A DNA stretch of 6,028 bases. Source: Magnetococcales bacterium. GTDB lineage: Bacteria; Pseudomonadota; Magnetococcia; Magnetococcales; Magnetaquicoccaceae. Under the pieces are notes generated by a model. That model saw only the letters and a program-made list of their open reading frames with translations. It made no database searches and was not told the origin of the DNA. The position numbers and the translations under genes are program-made. The DNA is taken from contig JADGCE010000092.1 of the NCBI GenBank assembly GCA_015229095.1, positions 4,556-10,583 on the forward strand, read 5' to 3'. Below, in pieces: positions 5,962 through 6,028 of the stretch. Within the stretch, counting starts at the first letter, position 1. Every line of letters begins with the position of its first letter.

Positions 5962-5990
5962 ATGTTACCTGTGCAGGGGATAAAAATCAA
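5962..5990 (-). promoter_or_regulatory. Candidate sigma70-type promoter of the rquA operon
   Basis: On the minus strand TTGATT (5990-5985) and TAACAT (5967-5962) are separated by exactly 17 bp, each matching the consensus at 4 of 6 positions. This would give a leader of roughly 90 nt before the rquA ATG. A TATAAT nearer the gene (5891-5886) is too close to the ribosome binding site to serve unless the start differs. Confidence 0.4.
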
Positions 5991-6003
5991 GCTCTTCTGC
6001 ACA
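5970..6003. repeat. 7+7-bp dyad spanning the rquA promoter
   Basis: TGTGCAG (5970-5976) and CTGCACA (5997-6003) form a perfect inverted repeat with a 20-bp gap. It brackets the candidate -35 element and the FNR-like box. It might be a repressor or activator site; a chance repeat of this length is not excluded. Confidence 0.35.
5977..5990 (-). promoter_or_regulatory. FNR/FixK-like box upstream of rquA
   Basis: The minus strand reads TTGAT-TTTT-ATCCC, against the FNR/FixK consensus TTGAT-N4-ATCAA: the first half-site is perfect and the second matches 3 of 5. It overlaps the candidate -35 element. FNR-type control would suit a gene needed at low oxygen, but an 8/10 match may be chance. Confidence 0.3.
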
Positions 6004-6028
6004 CGGCAGCAAAATCCGGAATCTCTCT

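Overview
The window looks like a chromosomal segment of a Gram-negative proteobacterium with quinone-based respiration. The strongest clue is a convincing rquA (rhodoquinone biosynthesis) gene. A c-type cytochrome with a Sec-type signal peptide and a SulP-STAS-cNMP transporter also fit a proteobacterium. Rhodoquinone production through RquA is known mainly from alpha- and betaproteobacteria and some related lineages. The exact taxon cannot be fixed from the sequence alone. I see no tRNA, rRNA, CRISPR array, insertion sequence or phage gene.

Left part (1-1880, + strand). The window opens inside a SulP-family anion transporter gene that encodes the last membrane segments, a STAS domain and a C-terminal cyclic-nucleotide-binding domain. 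A GC-rich hairpin follows its stop codon. Next is a compact type II toxin-antitoxin pair: an 83-aa VapB-like antitoxin overlapping a 123-aa VapC/PIN-domain ribonuclease that keeps all four acidic active-site residues.

Middle (1881-2138). This is a 258-bp non-coding gap between convergent transcription units, becoming AT-rich toward its right end. It holds a 13-bp interrupted hairpin, a perfect 14-bp palindrome and a smaller inverted repeat. It probably contains weak or unusual transcription ends.

Right part (2139-6028, - strand, read right to left). Four genes lie head to tail and look like one operon: rquA, an HDAC/AcuC-like deacetylase, a proline-rich exported protein with one CxxCH haem-c site, and cobA (uroporphyrinogen-III C-methyltransferase). 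The cytochrome and cobA genes overlap through GTGA, and rquA and the deacetylase are 24 bp apart. Upstream of rquA is a candidate promoter with an FNR-like half-palindrome and a 7+7-bp dyad, which would suit oxygen-responsive control of rhodoquinone synthesis.

Together the right-hand genes suggest a low-oxygen respiratory theme: RquA converts ubiquinone to rhodoquinone, CobA feeds tetrapyrrole (siroheme or cobalamin) synthesis, and the unusual cytochrome could act in periplasmic electron transfer. The deacetylase's role there is unknown. The most novel element is the proline-rich monohaem protein, with a 75-bp in-frame tandem duplication and a very short haem domain.
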